Below are positions 44,324-53,091 of a stretch of DNA of 64,000 bases, piece by piece (position 1 is the stretch's first letter; every line of letters starts with the position of its first letter). The position numbers and the translations under genes are program-made. The notes beneath the pieces are model-generated. The model did not search any database. It saw nothing but the letters and a program-made list of their open reading frames with translations, and had not been told where the DNA came from. The DNA comes from Robertkochia aurantiaca. Its GTDB lineage: Bacteria; Bacteroidota; Bacteroidia; Flavobacteriales; Flavobacteriaceae. The stretch covers positions 490,561-554,560 of the forward strand of contig NZ_JAINZS010000001.1 in the NCBI RefSeq assembly GCF_020166495.1, in the 5' to 3' direction.

Positions 44324-44968
44324 ATGAGATTCACATTATTATTCTTTGCCCTGTTAGTAAGTGCCGTTTCGTTCGGACAAAACGAGCAAAAAGCCAAAGC
44401 CCTGCTCGATGAAGTACACAACAAGGTAAAGAGCTACGATAATATTTATATCGATTTTAAGTACAGCCTTGATAACAACGCCGAGAACATTCACCAGGAA
44501 ACCCGTGGTGACGTTACCCTGGCAGGTGATAAGTATGTTTTCAATTATCTTGGCGCCACCAAGATCTTCGATGGTGAAAAGGTGTACACCATCATTCCCG
44601 AAAACGAAGAGGTGGTTATAGCCGACAAGGATTCTGAGGAAGAAGGTACCATCACCCCTTCTGAAATGCTGACCTTTTACAAAGACGGTTACAATTACAG
44701 CTGGGATGTTACTCAGAATGTGCAGGGAAGAAAAATACAGTTCGTGGAACTGACCCCCATCGACAGCGACTCTGAGATCAAGCAGATACTTCTGGGGATC
44801 GACACCCAGACCAAACACATCTACAAACTGATCGAGGTGGGTAAAAGCGGAACCAAAACCACCATTACTGTTAATTCTTTTAAAACAGATCAACCGCTAC
44901 CGGAAGGGATGTTTACCTTTGATGAAGCGAAATACGACGAATTGGGGTATTACATTATCGAAAACTAG
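44324..44968 (+). CDS. lolA: Outer-membrane lipoprotein carrier protein LolA
   Basis: The 214-residue protein has a cleavable signal peptide (MRFTLLFFALLVSAVSFGQN) and a LolA-like half-barrel pattern (YIDFKYSL, ETRGDVTLAGDKYVFNYLG, KIFDGEKVYTI). It should ferry lipoproteins across the periplasm. It lies 1 bp after ftsK and 3 bp before the LptF/G permease gene, an arrangement I recall from other Flavobacteriia. Confidence 0.88.
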   Translation: MRFTLLFFALLVSAVSFGQNEQKAKALLDEVHNKVKSYDNIYIDFKYSLDNNAENIHQETRGDVTLAGDKYVFNYLGATKIFDGEKVYTIIPENEEVVIADKDSEEEGTITPSEMLTFYKDGYNYSWDVTQNVQGRKIQFVELTPIDSDSEIKQILLGIDTQTKHIYKLIEVGKSGTKTTITVNSFKTDQPLPEGMFTFDEAKYDELGYYIIEN

Positions 44969-44971
44969 GTT

Positions 44972-46438
44972 TTGTACATTTTAGACAGGTATATACTTTC
45001 GAGGTTTCTCTATAACTTCATCAGTTCCTTTGTGATCCTGATGCTGATCTTTATTTTCCAGGCCATTTGGTTCTTTATCGATGAGTGGGCAGGAAAAGGG
45101 ATCGATCTAGCCATAGTAGGGAAGTTTCTTTTATACTTTTCGCCCAACCTCGTACCCAACGTATTACCTTTAACGGTACTGCTTGCTTCTATCATGACCT
45201 TCGGAAGCCTGGCTGAAAACTATGAATTCGCAGCCATGAAGGCTTCGGGTATTTCCCTTTTTCGCGCCATGCGCAGCCTGATTATCTTTATCACGCTTCT
45301 GAGTATCGGCACCTTTTTCTTTGCCAATAATGTGATACCCGCAGCAGAACTGAAATCGTACAACCTCAGGAGAAATATCGCTCAGCTCAAACCGGCGCTG
45401 GCCATAACAGAAGGTATCTTCAACAACATGCCTGAAACCGACCTGAACATCAAGGTAGATAAGAAATACGGCGAGAATGACAAGATGCTTGACAATGTGA
45501 TCATTCATAAGTTAAGCGCGGGGGGGAAGAACAATCAGGTGATCAAGTCAAAGTCGGGAGAACTGGTGAGCAGCGAAGATTCAGACATTCTTCAGCTGGT
45601 GCTGCGCGAGGGTAACTATTTTGAAGATATAGAAAGCCGCGACAGGGATACCCGCGACGATTACCCCTTTGCCAAGGCCGAATTCGATGCCTATACCATG
45701 TATGTGGATCTTTCACAGGTAAACAATGTTGACCTGGAACAGGAAAACATCAGCAACACCCATAAAATGCTGAAGGCACGGGAAATTCTTTCGGCCCTTG
45801 ATACGCTCTATGAAGAGAATAAAATGGTGTTCAAGAACTTTGGTGAAAGCGTGTACCTGCGCAGTGGTGCTGCCAACCTGAAAGCCGCAGAGAAAGTAGA
45901 AATCAAAGACACCGTCAACGGAAAAAACTTCCCTACCGATTCCCTGCTGAACCTCTATGTAGGATGGAGACAAACCCAGATCATCGAATCGGCTATCAAC
46001 AAGGTAAAATCAAGCCAGCAGAGTATCGAAGGAAAGAAAGGAGACCTGAACAGAAGGGTACGGCTGATCAATCACCATATCCTGGCCTTTCATAATAAAT
46101 ATTCATTACCCATTGCCTGTTTTATCCTTTTCTTCGTGGGAGCACCCCTTGGGGCCATCATCAGGAAAGGAGGACTCGGACTTCCGATGGTTTTGGCCAT
46201 CGGCCTTTTTCTGGCCTATTATTTCATTGGGATATTCGTCAAGAATTATGCTGAAGACGGAAGTTTCCCTCCCGCCATAGCAGCATGGATATCTACACTG
46301 ATCATGCTTCCGCTGGGCATCTGGTTTACACGAAGAGCTACAGCTGATAAGGCAGTGTTTGATCCTGACTCCATGACACAACGCATAGGAAGCTGGTTCA
46401 AAATATTCCGCAAAAAAGACCGAACCCCCGCAAAATAA
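44972..46438 (+). CDS. LptF/LptG-family lipopolysaccharide export permease
   Basis: The 488-residue protein has the YjgP/YjgQ layout: three N-terminal membrane segments, a periplasmic jellyroll-like domain with coiled-coil insert and three C-terminal segments (FVGAPLGAIIRKGGLG is the family run). With LptB it extracts LPS from the inner membrane. Translation seems to begin at TTG 44972 (YILDRYILSRFLYNFI). The first in-frame ATG would delete the first membrane segment. Whether it is LptF or LptG cannot be told. Confidence 0.9.
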   Translation: MYILDRYILSRFLYNFISSFVILMLIFIFQAIWFFIDEWAGKGIDLAIVGKFLLYFSPNLVPNVLPLTVLLASIMTFGSLAENYEFAAMKASGISLFRAMRSLIIFITLLSIGTFFFANNVIPAAELKSYNLRRNIAQLKPALAITEGIFNNMPETDLNIKVDKKYGENDKMLDNVIIHKLSAGGKNNQVIKSKSGELVSSEDSDILQLVLREGNYFEDIESRDRDTRDDYPFAKAEFDAYTMYVDLSQVNNVDLEQENISNTHKMLKAREILSALDTLYEENKMVFKNFGESVYLRSGAANLKAAEKVEIKDTVNGKNFPTDSLLNLYVGWRQTQIIESAINKVKSSQQSIEGKKGDLNRRVRLINHHILAFHNKYSLPIACFILFFVGAPLGAIIRKGGLGLPMVLAIGLFLAYYFIGIFVKNYAEDGSFPPAIAAWISTLIMLPLGIWFTRRATADKAVFDPDSMTQRIGSWFKIFRKKDRTPAK

Positions 46439-46439
46439 G

Positions 46440-46447
46440 TATCTTTG
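46440..46447 (+). promoter_or_regulatory. -7 promoter box TATCTTTG of ribB
   Basis: It is an exact TAnnTTTG match overlapping the end of the upstream spacer. It rules out the upstream TTG at 46445 as the ribB start and points to ATG 46463 or 46481. Confidence 0.6.
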
Positions 46448-46462
46448 CGGCAAATTTTTTTG

Positions 46463-47614
46463 ATGAACAGAACGAATACCATGACCGAAGACAGCATCAA
46501 GCTCAACACTATAGAAGAGGCTATTAGCGATATCAGACAAGGTAAAGTGATCATCGTTGTTGACGATGAGAACAGAGAAAATGAAGGAGATTTCGTTGCC
46601 GCAGCTGACAAGGTAACACCGGAGATGATCAATTTTATGGCTACGCATGGTCGTGGGTTGATCTGTACCCCCCTGACCGAAGGTCGTTGCAAGGAACTGG
46701 ATTTGCGCCCAATGGTGGGCAATAATACTGACCCCATGGAAACAGCCTTTACCGTTTCTGTTGACCTTAGAGGAAACGGGGTAACCACCGGGATCTCTGC
46801 TTCAGACCGCGCTAAAACTGTCAAGGCTCTCATCGATTCGAATACCCGTCCGCATGACCTAGGTCGTCCGGGACACATCTTTCCTCTTGTCGCTAAGGAG
46901 GGTGGTGTTTTACGCCGTACAGGGCATACCGAAGCCGCTATAGACTTTGCAAGACTGGCAGGTCTCAAACCCGCCGGGGTTATCGTTGAGATCATGAATG
47001 AAGATGGTACCATGGCCCGACTTCCGCAATTATACGAGGTCGCCAGAAAATTCGATCTGAAACTCGTTACCATTGAAGACCTGGTTGCCTACCGGATGCA
47101 GCATGATAGTCTGATCGAGAAAAAAGAAGATTTCGATATCAAAACACGCTTCGGAGATTTCAGGCTGCGGGCTTATAAGCAAACCACCAATCAGCAGGTA
47201 CACCTGGCATTGACCAAAGGCAGCTGGAAGGTCGATGAACCTATCCTGACCCGTATCAATTCAACCTTGGTAAATAATGATATCCTGGGAACCCTCACCA
47301 ACAATGCCGACAAAAAGCTGGATGATATGTTTCGCCTGCTGAACGAAGAAGGCCGGGGCGCTATTGTATTCATCAACCAGGAAAGCAATTCTCTTAACCT
47401 GATCAAACGCCTTGGTGAGCTAAAGCGTTTACAACAGGAGGGTGAGATGAAAGCTCCCAAGATCGTTATGGATAATAAAGATTTCGGAATAGGTGCGCAG
47501 ATTTTACATGACCTCGATATCGCCAAGATCCGCCTGATGTCAAATTCAGCTCAGACCAAAAGGGTGGGTATTATTGGCTACGGACTGGAGATCGTTGAGT
47601 ATGTGAATTATTAA
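46463..47614 (+). CDS. ribB: 3,4-dihydroxy-2-butanone 4-phosphate synthase with a degenerate GTP cyclohydrolase II domain
   Basis: The start at ATG 46463 (or 46481) follows the promoter box. The N-terminal half is a complete RibB: DDENRENEGDFV, ATHGRGLICTPL, RPGHIFPLVAKEGG and HTEAAIDFARLAG, making dihydroxybutanone phosphate for riboflavin. The C-terminal half aligns with GTP cyclohydrolase II. However, the zinc-ligand region SECLTGD...RCDCG of E. coli RibA reads NSTLVNND...TNNAD, with all three cysteines lost, and RQEGRG reads NQESNS. It should therefore not have RibA activity, and another ribA should exist elsewhere. A terminator follows. Confidence 0.93.
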   Translation: MNRTNTMTEDSIKLNTIEEAISDIRQGKVIIVVDDENRENEGDFVAAADKVTPEMINFMATHGRGLICTPLTEGRCKELDLRPMVGNNTDPMETAFTVSVDLRGNGVTTGISASDRAKTVKALIDSNTRPHDLGRPGHIFPLVAKEGGVLRRTGHTEAAIDFARLAGLKPAGVIVEIMNEDGTMARLPQLYEVARKFDLKLVTIEDLVAYRMQHDSLIEKKEDFDIKTRFGDFRLRAYKQTTNQQVHLALTKGSWKVDEPILTRINSTLVNNDILGTLTNNADKKLDDMFRLLNEEGRGAIVFINQESNSLNLIKRLGELKRLQQEGEMKAPKIVMDNKDFGIGAQILHDLDIAKIRLMSNSAQTKRVGIIGYGLEIVEYVNY

Positions 47615-47655
47615 TCCTATTTATACCACCTGGTAATACTGTATATAATGAGATC

Positions 47656-47697
47656 AACCCGGGATGCTGTATCGGCATAACCCGGGTTAATTTTTTT
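47656..47697 (+). terminator. Intrinsic terminator after ribB
   Basis: AACCCGGG (47656-47663) pairs with CCCGGGTT (47681-47688) around a 17-nt loop, followed by AA and seven T. Confidence 0.85.
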
Positions 47698-47876
47698 ATA
47701 GCAAGGCATTATTTGAAATCTTTTTACCCTTCTGACCACACACCACATCAACCTGCCTCTCTTGAGCAGAGGGCATTAACGTATTGAGGTATAGTTGAAA
47801 TTTCTTAAATTACTGAAAATTAACAGGAAGGCTATTCTTTCTCCCCACCGCAACGGCCTGCTAAAACATCTGCTTT

Positions 47877-48854
47877 ATGAAATTCTTTGTTATTACTATC
47901 GTTTTTGCTCTTACACTGTGTTCCTGTCTGCGTTCAGAAGGTCAGGAGTCACAAACGGAGATACGCGAAACCTCCGCAAACTATTCGGGACCCATTATTG
48001 ACATGCATATTCATGCGTTTAAGGATAACCCTGGTTTTGCCACTATGCTCGGACAGGAAATGCCTCCCAGACCCGGCATGGAAGGTCTTACCCCGTATAC
48101 GGCGCCAGCCTCATACGAGGAGGTAAAAAGGAAAACTTTTGAAGAATTCAAGAAGCATCATATTGTCAAAGCCATGGCATCTCCGGGGATCAACTGGTAC
48201 GATGAAGCCCCTGAAACAATCATCATCGGAGCCGACCATACTGTTCCAGTTGCAGAACTCAGAAAACGATATCAGGACGGAAGGTTACATGTTTTAGCTG
48301 AAATAGCTCCCAACTATGACGGTTTACTTCCTACTCATCCGTCGCTTGAACCCTATTATGATCTGGCAGTGGAATTGCAGATCCCCATGGGATTTCACCT
48401 TTTTCCCGGGGGGCCACAAGGCGGAGCCTATGGTCCTTATCCCAAAGTAAGAGCCTCTCAGGGCAAACCACTTCAGTTTGAAGAGATCCTGTTGGAGCGT
48501 CCTTCCATGAAAATATATATCATGCATGCTGCCTGGCCATACCTCGAGGATCTGAAAGCGCTCATGTATGCACATCCTCAGGTGTATGTAGGAGTTGGGG
48601 TTATTTGCTGGAATCTTCCGCGTGAGGAATTTCATAGCTACCTTAAAGGACTTATTGAAGCCGGATTAGGGAAAAGAGTTATGTTCGGTTCAGATCAAAT
48701 GATCTGGCCGGAAACTATCGAAACCGGAATTAAAGCAATCAATTCGGCCGACTTTCTTACACCGGAACAAAAAGAAGATATCTTTTATAATAATGCTGCC
48801 CGATTTCTCGAATTGAGCCCGGAAGAAATTGAGAGACATAAAGCACAATACTGA
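47877..48854 (+). CDS. Lipoprotein of the amidohydrolase (TIM-barrel) superfamily
   Basis: The 325-residue protein has a signal peptide with a lipobox-like cysteine (LTLCSC), then a metal-dependent hydrolase barrel. IIDMHIHAF supplies the first His pair, MHAAWPYLEDLKAL a later His, and MFGSDQMIWPE the terminal Asp, as in the amidohydrolase 2 family. Substrate unknown. The export signal suggests action in the periplasm or at the outer membrane. It is monocistronic. Confidence 0.82.
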   Translation: MKFFVITIVFALTLCSCLRSEGQESQTEIRETSANYSGPIIDMHIHAFKDNPGFATMLGQEMPPRPGMEGLTPYTAPASYEEVKRKTFEEFKKHHIVKAMASPGINWYDEAPETIIIGADHTVPVAELRKRYQDGRLHVLAEIAPNYDGLLPTHPSLEPYYDLAVELQIPMGFHLFPGGPQGGAYGPYPKVRASQGKPLQFEEILLERPSMKIYIMHAAWPYLEDLKALMYAHPQVYVGVGVICWNLPREEFHSYLKGLIEAGLGKRVMFGSDQMIWPETIETGIKAINSADFLTPEQKEDIFYNNAARFLELSPEEIERHKAQY

Positions 48855-48930
48855 TTGACCTTCCTTGTTAAAAACTGATAAGCTTTCCAGCTTAACACAA
48901 AATAATACTGGTTAACGTGACAACAAATTA

Positions 48931-50121
48931 TCAGAATTGCTCCAGAACTTCAACCATTTTTTTTGCTCTTACTTTAACCTCCTCTTCTGTCCACCCGAGT
49001 TTGATCAAAACTGAGATAGTTCGTCCCATCCAGTGATGTGAAACAGAAAAATCCTGTTTATGATAATCAGGAAGTTGCTGATTTATCTCCGCAGGTAACT
49101 TACCTAAACTTTTCAGGTCTTTCAGGTGATCCCATTTGTTGATATAATGCCAGTTATTATCGAACCAGTAAAAACAACCATCGACACCGTTCTCTGATAA
49201 TGCCTTATGTGCTCTTCTCGCCTTATCTTCGTCAGGCATAAAGAAGTTAAGAAAAGAATAGTTCTCCTCCCCTTCTTCCGGTACCCTGCGGAAGATCACC
49301 TGCGGAAGGCCTTCCAGAGCTTCACGCAATACGGTATAGTTTCTTTTTTGGATCTCCAGAAATTCATCCAGGCGTTCGATCTGAGCGAGGCCAACGGCCG
49401 CATTTAGTTCAGAGATACGAAAATTGTATCCGAGAAAGGGATGCGTTTCCGCTCCTCTGTCTTTGCCTGTATGATCGTGACCGTGATCTGAATAATGATC
49501 TGCATGTTTCTTATACTGATCGTTATCGGTGATCAGCGCACCTCCCTCCCCACAGGTTATGGTCTTTACGTAATCGAAAGAAAAGCAGCCAAGATCGCCG
49601 TAGCTCCCCAGTGGTTTTCCTTCATAAGTACCTCCTATTGCCTGGCAGGCATCTTCGATAAGCAACAGATCATGCTTTTTACAGATCGCTTTTAGCTCCT
49701 TAAGTTGTGCCATGGAGCCACACATATGGACCGGCATAACCGCTCGTGTTTTATCTGTAACAGCCTTTTCAACAGCATCCGGCTTCAGGGTAAGGGTGTC
49801 ATCGATATCGACCAATACCGGAACGGCTCCTACAGCTATGATAGATTCAAAACTGGCAACAAAGGTAAAGGTGGGCATGATCACTTCATCGCCGGCTCCA
49901 ATTCCAGCTGACGCAAGAGCCACCGTTAAGGCAGAGGTACCACTGCTAACCAGCTGTGCATGTTTTGTCTTCATGCGTTTCGACAGTTTATCCTCCAGTT
50001 CTCTGGCCTTCCAGTGGCCATTTCGCATACCATCAAAACCATATCGCATGAGCACTCCGCTTTCCAGTACATCGTTCACCTGTTGTCTTTCCAGGTCACC
50101 AAACAGTTCGAATCCGGGCAT
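48931..50121 (-). CDS. DegT/DnrJ/EryC1/StrS-family aminotransferase (isolated)
   Basis: The 396-residue PLP enzyme has SSGTSALTVALASAGIGAGDEV, VDIDDTLTLKPDAVE, LIEDACQAIGGTYEGKPLG and the PLP lysine in SFDYVKTITCGEGGAL. Such enzymes aminate keto-sugars on nucleotides, or cyclic polyols. No sugar genes are adjacent, so its product is unknown. A -7 box TACCTTTG lies at 50146-50153 on its strand. Confidence 0.87.
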   Translation of the reverse strand: MPGFELFGDLERQQVNDVLESGVLMRYGFDGMRNGHWKARELEDKLSKRMKTKHAQLVSSGTSALTVALASAGIGAGDEVIMPTFTFVASFESIIAVGAVPVLVDIDDTLTLKPDAVEKAVTDKTRAVMPVHMCGSMAQLKELKAICKKHDLLLIEDACQAIGGTYEGKPLGSYGDLGCFSFDYVKTITCGEGGALITDNDQYKKHADHYSDHGHDHTGKDRGAETHPFLGYNFRISELNAAVGLAQIERLDEFLEIQKRNYTVLREALEGLPQVIFRRVPEEGEENYSFLNFFMPDEDKARRAHKALSENGVDGCFYWFDNNWHYINKWDHLKDLKSLGKLPAEINQQLPDYHKQDFSVSHHWMGRTISVLIKLGWTEEEVKVRAKKMVEVLEQF

Positions 50122-50145
50122 AATAACTTATTTTTTTAGGTCTGC

Positions 50146-50153
50146 CAAAGGTA
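50146..50153 (-). promoter_or_regulatory. -7 promoter box TACCTTTG of the DegT aminotransferase gene
   Basis: It is an exact TAnnTTTG match on the - strand, 25 bp upstream of the start codon. Confidence 0.5.
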
Positions 50154-50204
50154 TCGAAATCTTCCTCCGTTAAAAAATGAGATCTAACAGAATATGACGG
50201 GAAG

Positions 50205-50837
50205 TTATTGCACTTCCAATATGCTTTGATCCAGTTCTTTTCTTACTTTTTTAAATCCGGCAAACTGATCGTCATCTGCACGGTATCCCACGGGCATGAC
50301 CAACACAGAGCGCAGATTCTTGCTTTGCAGGTTTAACAACTCGTCGTATTTTTCCGGCTGAAACCCTTCCATGGGGCAGGCATCGATACCTTCCAGGGCG
50401 CAGACGGTCATAAGGTTTCCCATGGCGATATACGCCTGTTTGGCTGACCATTGTTGAACCTCCTCATCTGAACGGGTTGAAAAATCTTTGACCAGGAACT
50501 CTTTGAAGGGATCGAGTACTTCCCTCGGAGTCTTTCGCACTTCGCGCACCCGCTCAAAATAATCGACGATATAATCTGAATCTATTTTTTCTTCAATACA
50601 GAAGACCAATACATGTGAAGCATCTTCTACCTGTGGCTGATTCCAGCTGTATTCCTTAAGCTGCTTTTGGATCTTTTTATTGTGTATCACCAGCATGCGA
50701 ACCGGTTGCAGACCGTAGGATGTGGCAGTAAGATTAAAAGCTTTTTTAAGGGTTTCTATCTTTTCCTGAGGAAGAATTTTATCAGCATCGAACTTTTTGG
50801 TAGCATAGCGCCATTCAAGGGCATTGATCACGTTCAT
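50205..50837 (-). CDS. NAD(P)H-dependent nitroreductase (NfsB-like)
   Basis: Start chosen at the ATG at 50837 (MNVINALEWRYATKKFDADK), because the -7 box TATTTTTG at 50853-50860 lies between it and the longer open frame. The 210-residue FMN enzyme has RYATKKFD and LTATSYGLQPVRMLVI at the flavin site, QAYIAMGNLM and IDACPMEGFQPEKYDELL typical of NfsB-like nitroreductases. It probably reduces nitroaromatics or quinones. The natural substrate is unknown. Confidence 0.88.
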   Translation of the reverse strand: MNVINALEWRYATKKFDADKILPQEKIETLKKAFNLTATSYGLQPVRMLVIHNKKIQKQLKEYSWNQPQVEDASHVLVFCIEEKIDSDYIVDYFERVREVRKTPREVLDPFKEFLVKDFSTRSDEEVQQWSAKQAYIAMGNLMTVCALEGIDACPMEGFQPEKYDELLNLQSKNLRSVLVMPVGYRADDDQFAGFKKVRKELDQSILEVQ

Positions 50838-50852
50838 AACAAAAATTTTGTG

Positions 50853-50860
50853 CAAAAATA
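50853..50860 (-). promoter_or_regulatory. -7 promoter box TATTTTTG of the nitroreductase gene
   Basis: It is an exact TAnnTTTG match on the - strand, 15 bp upstream of the chosen start codon. Confidence 0.5.
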
Positions 50861-50913
50861 CCAATTCCGGAAGAGAATAACTGATAATGGAATCTTAAAG
50901 CATGGGGGCTATA

Positions 50914-51666
50914 TCAGAAGAACCATAGTTTGATAGCCATGGCTATGACCATGATTACCAGGAATACCTTGACCAGTCCGTCACCCTTATTCACCGACCA
51001 CCTGGCGCTTAGCCACCCACCTAGGAACTGTCCGGAAGCGAGCAGGAGTCCGTATTTGAAATTAAGATTATCAGAAAGGTAGAACATAATCAGGGTCGCT
51101 GAGGTATAGATAAGCATTACCACTGCCTTGACCAGGTTCGATTTCACCAGACTCATGTTGTTAACCGTGGTAAGCACCAGCAGCATGATGATACCGGTTC
51201 CGGCCTGAATGAAACCTCCATAAATACCGATAAAGAAAAAGGCGATCAGACTGATCCAGAAGTATTTTCCGGTGAGTCTTTCTTCCAGGGAGACGATCTT
51301 ACGGTTGGGTCGTAACACCATGATACCCACCACCAGGATCATCACTATGGCCAGTATGCGATTAAAAAGCTCATCTCTGATATCGATAGCAATGGTAGCC
51401 CCGATAATCGAACCGGCGAGGGCAGACACTCCCAGCCACCAACTGAGTTTAGAGGTTTTTATGCCTTTACTTTTAAAACCGGCGATGGCCGAAATGTTTT
51501 GAAGGAAGATCGCGATACGGTTGGTACCATTGGCCACGTTGGAATCCAGCCCCAGAAAGATAAGAATAGGAAGGGTAAGCATGGACCCTCCTCCGGAGAT
51601 GGTATTGATCACTCCCACCAGGAAACCAAGAACCACAAGCAGGATCACTTCAAAAACTGGAGACAT
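50914..51666 (-). CDS. TSUP (TauE/SafE) family membrane permease
   Basis: The 250-residue protein has about eight membrane segments with the TSUP repeats FLVGVINTISGGGSMLTLPI (N-terminal half) and FIGIYGGFIQAGTGIIMLL (C-terminal half). These permeases move sulfur- or carbon-containing anions such as sulfite, sulfate or sulfoacetate. The substrate is not evident. With sulfotransferases elsewhere in the window, a sulfur role would be attractive but is unsupported by context. Confidence 0.87.
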   Translation of the reverse strand: MSPVFEVILLVVLGFLVGVINTISGGGSMLTLPILIFLGLDSNVANGTNRIAIFLQNISAIAGFKSKGIKTSKLSWWLGVSALAGSIIGATIAIDIRDELFNRILAIVMILVVGIMVLRPNRKIVSLEERLTGKYFWISLIAFFFIGIYGGFIQAGTGIIMLLVLTTVNNMSLVKSNLVKAVVMLIYTSATLIMFYLSDNLNFKYGLLLASGQFLGGWLSARWSVNKGDGLVKVFLVIMVIAMAIKLWFF

Positions 51667-51787
51667 GTAGTGAATTTAGGAAGCTAAAATACGTTTTCTG
51701 GGAAAAACGCCACAATTTAAAAGACTTCAATCTGCCGAGGATAGCAGCTGTCAGGTGCCAGGAAATAAAAAATACGATTTTTGTTTT

Positions 51788-51815
51788 TTGGAATTAAAAA
51801 AGCTTTCTATATTTG
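51788..51815 (+). promoter_or_regulatory. Promoter of tRNA-Ser: TTG - 17 bp - TATATTTG
   Basis: TTG (51788-51790) and TATATTTG (51808-51815) are separated by 17 bp, matching the Bacteroidota vegetative promoter at both elements. The tRNA begins 40 bp downstream of the -7 box. It is the best-formed promoter in the window. Confidence 0.75.
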
Positions 51816-51854
51816 CACCCGCAATCGCAGGATAATGCATCTTGTGAGACGCAC

Positions 51855-51939
51855 GGAGAAATGGCAGAGTGGTCGAATGCGGCGGTCTTGAAAACCGTTG
51901 AGGGTCACACCTCCGGGGGTTCGAATCCCTCTTTCTCCG
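51855..51939 (+). tRNA. tRNA-Ser (anticodon UGA)
   Basis: The 85-nt cloverleaf has acceptor GGAGAAA paired with TTTCTCC (51932-51938) and discriminator G. The D-arm region is GGCAGAGTGGTCGAATGC. The anticodon loop CTTGAAA carries TGA at 51889-51891, reading UCA. It also has a long class-II variable arm and a T-loop GGTTCGAATCC. The sequence after the discriminator is CAAAG, so CCA is not encoded. A terminator hairpin follows. Confidence 0.96.
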
Positions 51940-51944
51940 CAAAG

Positions 51945-51975
51945 AAAACCGGAACGGCAACGTTCCGGTTTTTTT
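51945..51975 (+). terminator. Intrinsic terminator of tRNA-Ser
   Basis: AAAACCGGAACG (51945-51956) and CGTTCCGGTTTT (51961-51972) form a 12-bp stem with loop GCAA, followed by more T. Confidence 0.92.
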
Positions 51976-52006
51976 ATGTCCACAAGCGTCATAAGCTTGC
52001 TTATGT

Positions 52007-52560
52007 AAGCGAAGTGGGCATAAAAAAAACAGGGCATCTTGCTGTGCAAGATCCCGGTTTTCTTTGCAAGGTTCTCTTCTCCTGGATCATGAGGAATGCG
52101 CCAGCGTTCCGAATAACCCCTGCTCATATCAAATAGAAAACTTGTTTGAGCGAAGCGTGAAGGGCATAAAAAAACAGGGCATCTTGCTGTGCAAGATCCC
52201 GGTTTTCTTTGCAAGGTTCTCCTCTCCTGGATCATGAGGAATGCCCAAGCGTTCCGAATAACCCCTGCTCATATCAAATAGAAAAACTTGTTTGAGCGAA
52301 GCGTGAAGGGCATAAAAAAAAGGGGCATCTTGCTGCGCAAGATCCCGGTTTTCTTTCTAAGGTCTCCCCCTGTGGGATCATGAGGAACTCGCCAGCGTTC
52401 CGAATAATCCCTACTCACAATAAATGGAAAGCTCCCTTCAGCGAAGTCGAAAGGGTATAAAAAAACAAAGAAGTTTGCGGGGCAAACTTCCGGTTTTCTT
52501 TGCAAGGACACCCCCTCAGGGATCACGAGTCCTGCTAAGCAGGGCGGGTAATCCCGAAAC
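52007..52560. repeat. Array of four degenerate direct repeats, about 145 bp each, downstream of tRNA-Ser
   Basis: Copies start at the motif AGCGAAG near 52007, 52149, 52295 and 52440 (steps 142, 146, 145). Each holds, in order: AGGGCATAAAAAA; a hairpin such as ATCTTGC-TGT-GCAAGAT; CCGGTTTTCTTTGCAAGG; GGATCATGAGG; and TTCCGAATAACCCCTGCTCA. The block CCGGTTTTCTTTGC is the exact reverse complement of GCAAAGAAAACCGG, which directly follows the tRNA discriminator base. Read on the - strand, each hairpin plus T-run looks like an intrinsic terminator. No gene is supported. Confidence 0.85.
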
Positions 52561-52644
52561 AGGTGACAAGGGTGACCATGCCTGCGGCTTGGCAGGCAAG
52601 TGGTAATGATCTCATCTGCCTTATAAAATATCATTTCAGCCTTG

Positions 52645-52755
52645 AGCTAACCACCCCGGCCAGGCCAAAGCCTGACCACCCCCTCCTTAAGAAGGAGGGG
52701 GTAAATTCATTTCCAAAAGTAGATGTAGCAATAGACTCCGGTTTTCTTTGCTCTC
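52645..52755. repeat. 111-bp degenerate repeat, copy A
   Basis: It begins AGCTAACCACCCCGGCC, contains a GC-rich inverted repeat (CCCCCTCCTT / AAGGAGGGGG) and AATTCATTTCC, and ends GTTTTCTTTGCTCTC. Copy B lies at 53092-53202 with the same length and ends. Confidence 0.75.
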
Positions 52756-53091
52756 CCTCGCGCCGGCTGGCCCTTTCCCTAAAAACAGCCACAGGCTGTT
52801 TTCTTAACGGTCGGTCCCCCTCCCAGGTTCACGAGTCCTGCTAAGCAGGGCGAGTAATCCTGCCCCCTTCCGTCCACACCATAGGCGTGCCAACCCTTCC
52901 CGCCAGCTGGCCCCTGCGCTAAAATGGTCCTCCGGACCTTTTCTTAACGCTTGGTCCTCCCAAAAAGCGGAAGGAACCCTTTCTAATTTATATTCCGTTA
53001 AAATCGTTCTGCAAACGCAGTGGAGCGAGTAATCCCTGAAAAGTACTGGGTTTATTAGGTCTTTGTATCCTCAGAGTGCATTAAAGACTCT
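52756..53091. repeat. GC-rich degenerate repeat field between copies A and B
   Basis: It contains GGTTCACGAGTCCTGCTAAG (52823), close to GGATCACGAGTCCTGCTAAG at 52519. It also has two related blocks ending in TTTTCTTAACGGTCGGTCC (52797) and TTTTCTTAACGCTTGGTCC (52939). These look like older copies of the same interspersed elements. No ORF of quality is visible. Confidence 0.6.

Noticed and set aside
46445..46462. Upstream TTG start of ribB
   Set aside because: The TTG lies within the promoter -7 box TATCTTTG, so it would not be in the transcript.
48931..50121. ArnB-type lipid A aminotransferase
   Set aside because: It is a generic DegT family member with no Arn pathway genes nearby, so the specific name is not supported.
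50838..50864. Upstream extension of the nitroreductase
   Set aside because: It overlaps the -7 box TATTTTTG. The family begins at MNVINALEWRYATKKFD.
51813..52136. 107-codon + strand frame across tRNA-Ser
   Set aside because: It spans the tRNA, its terminator and the repeat array. The tRNA explains the conserved sequence.
52269..52844. Short open frames within the repeats after the tRNA
   Set aside because: They are translations of degenerate repeats without starts, coding composition or known domains.
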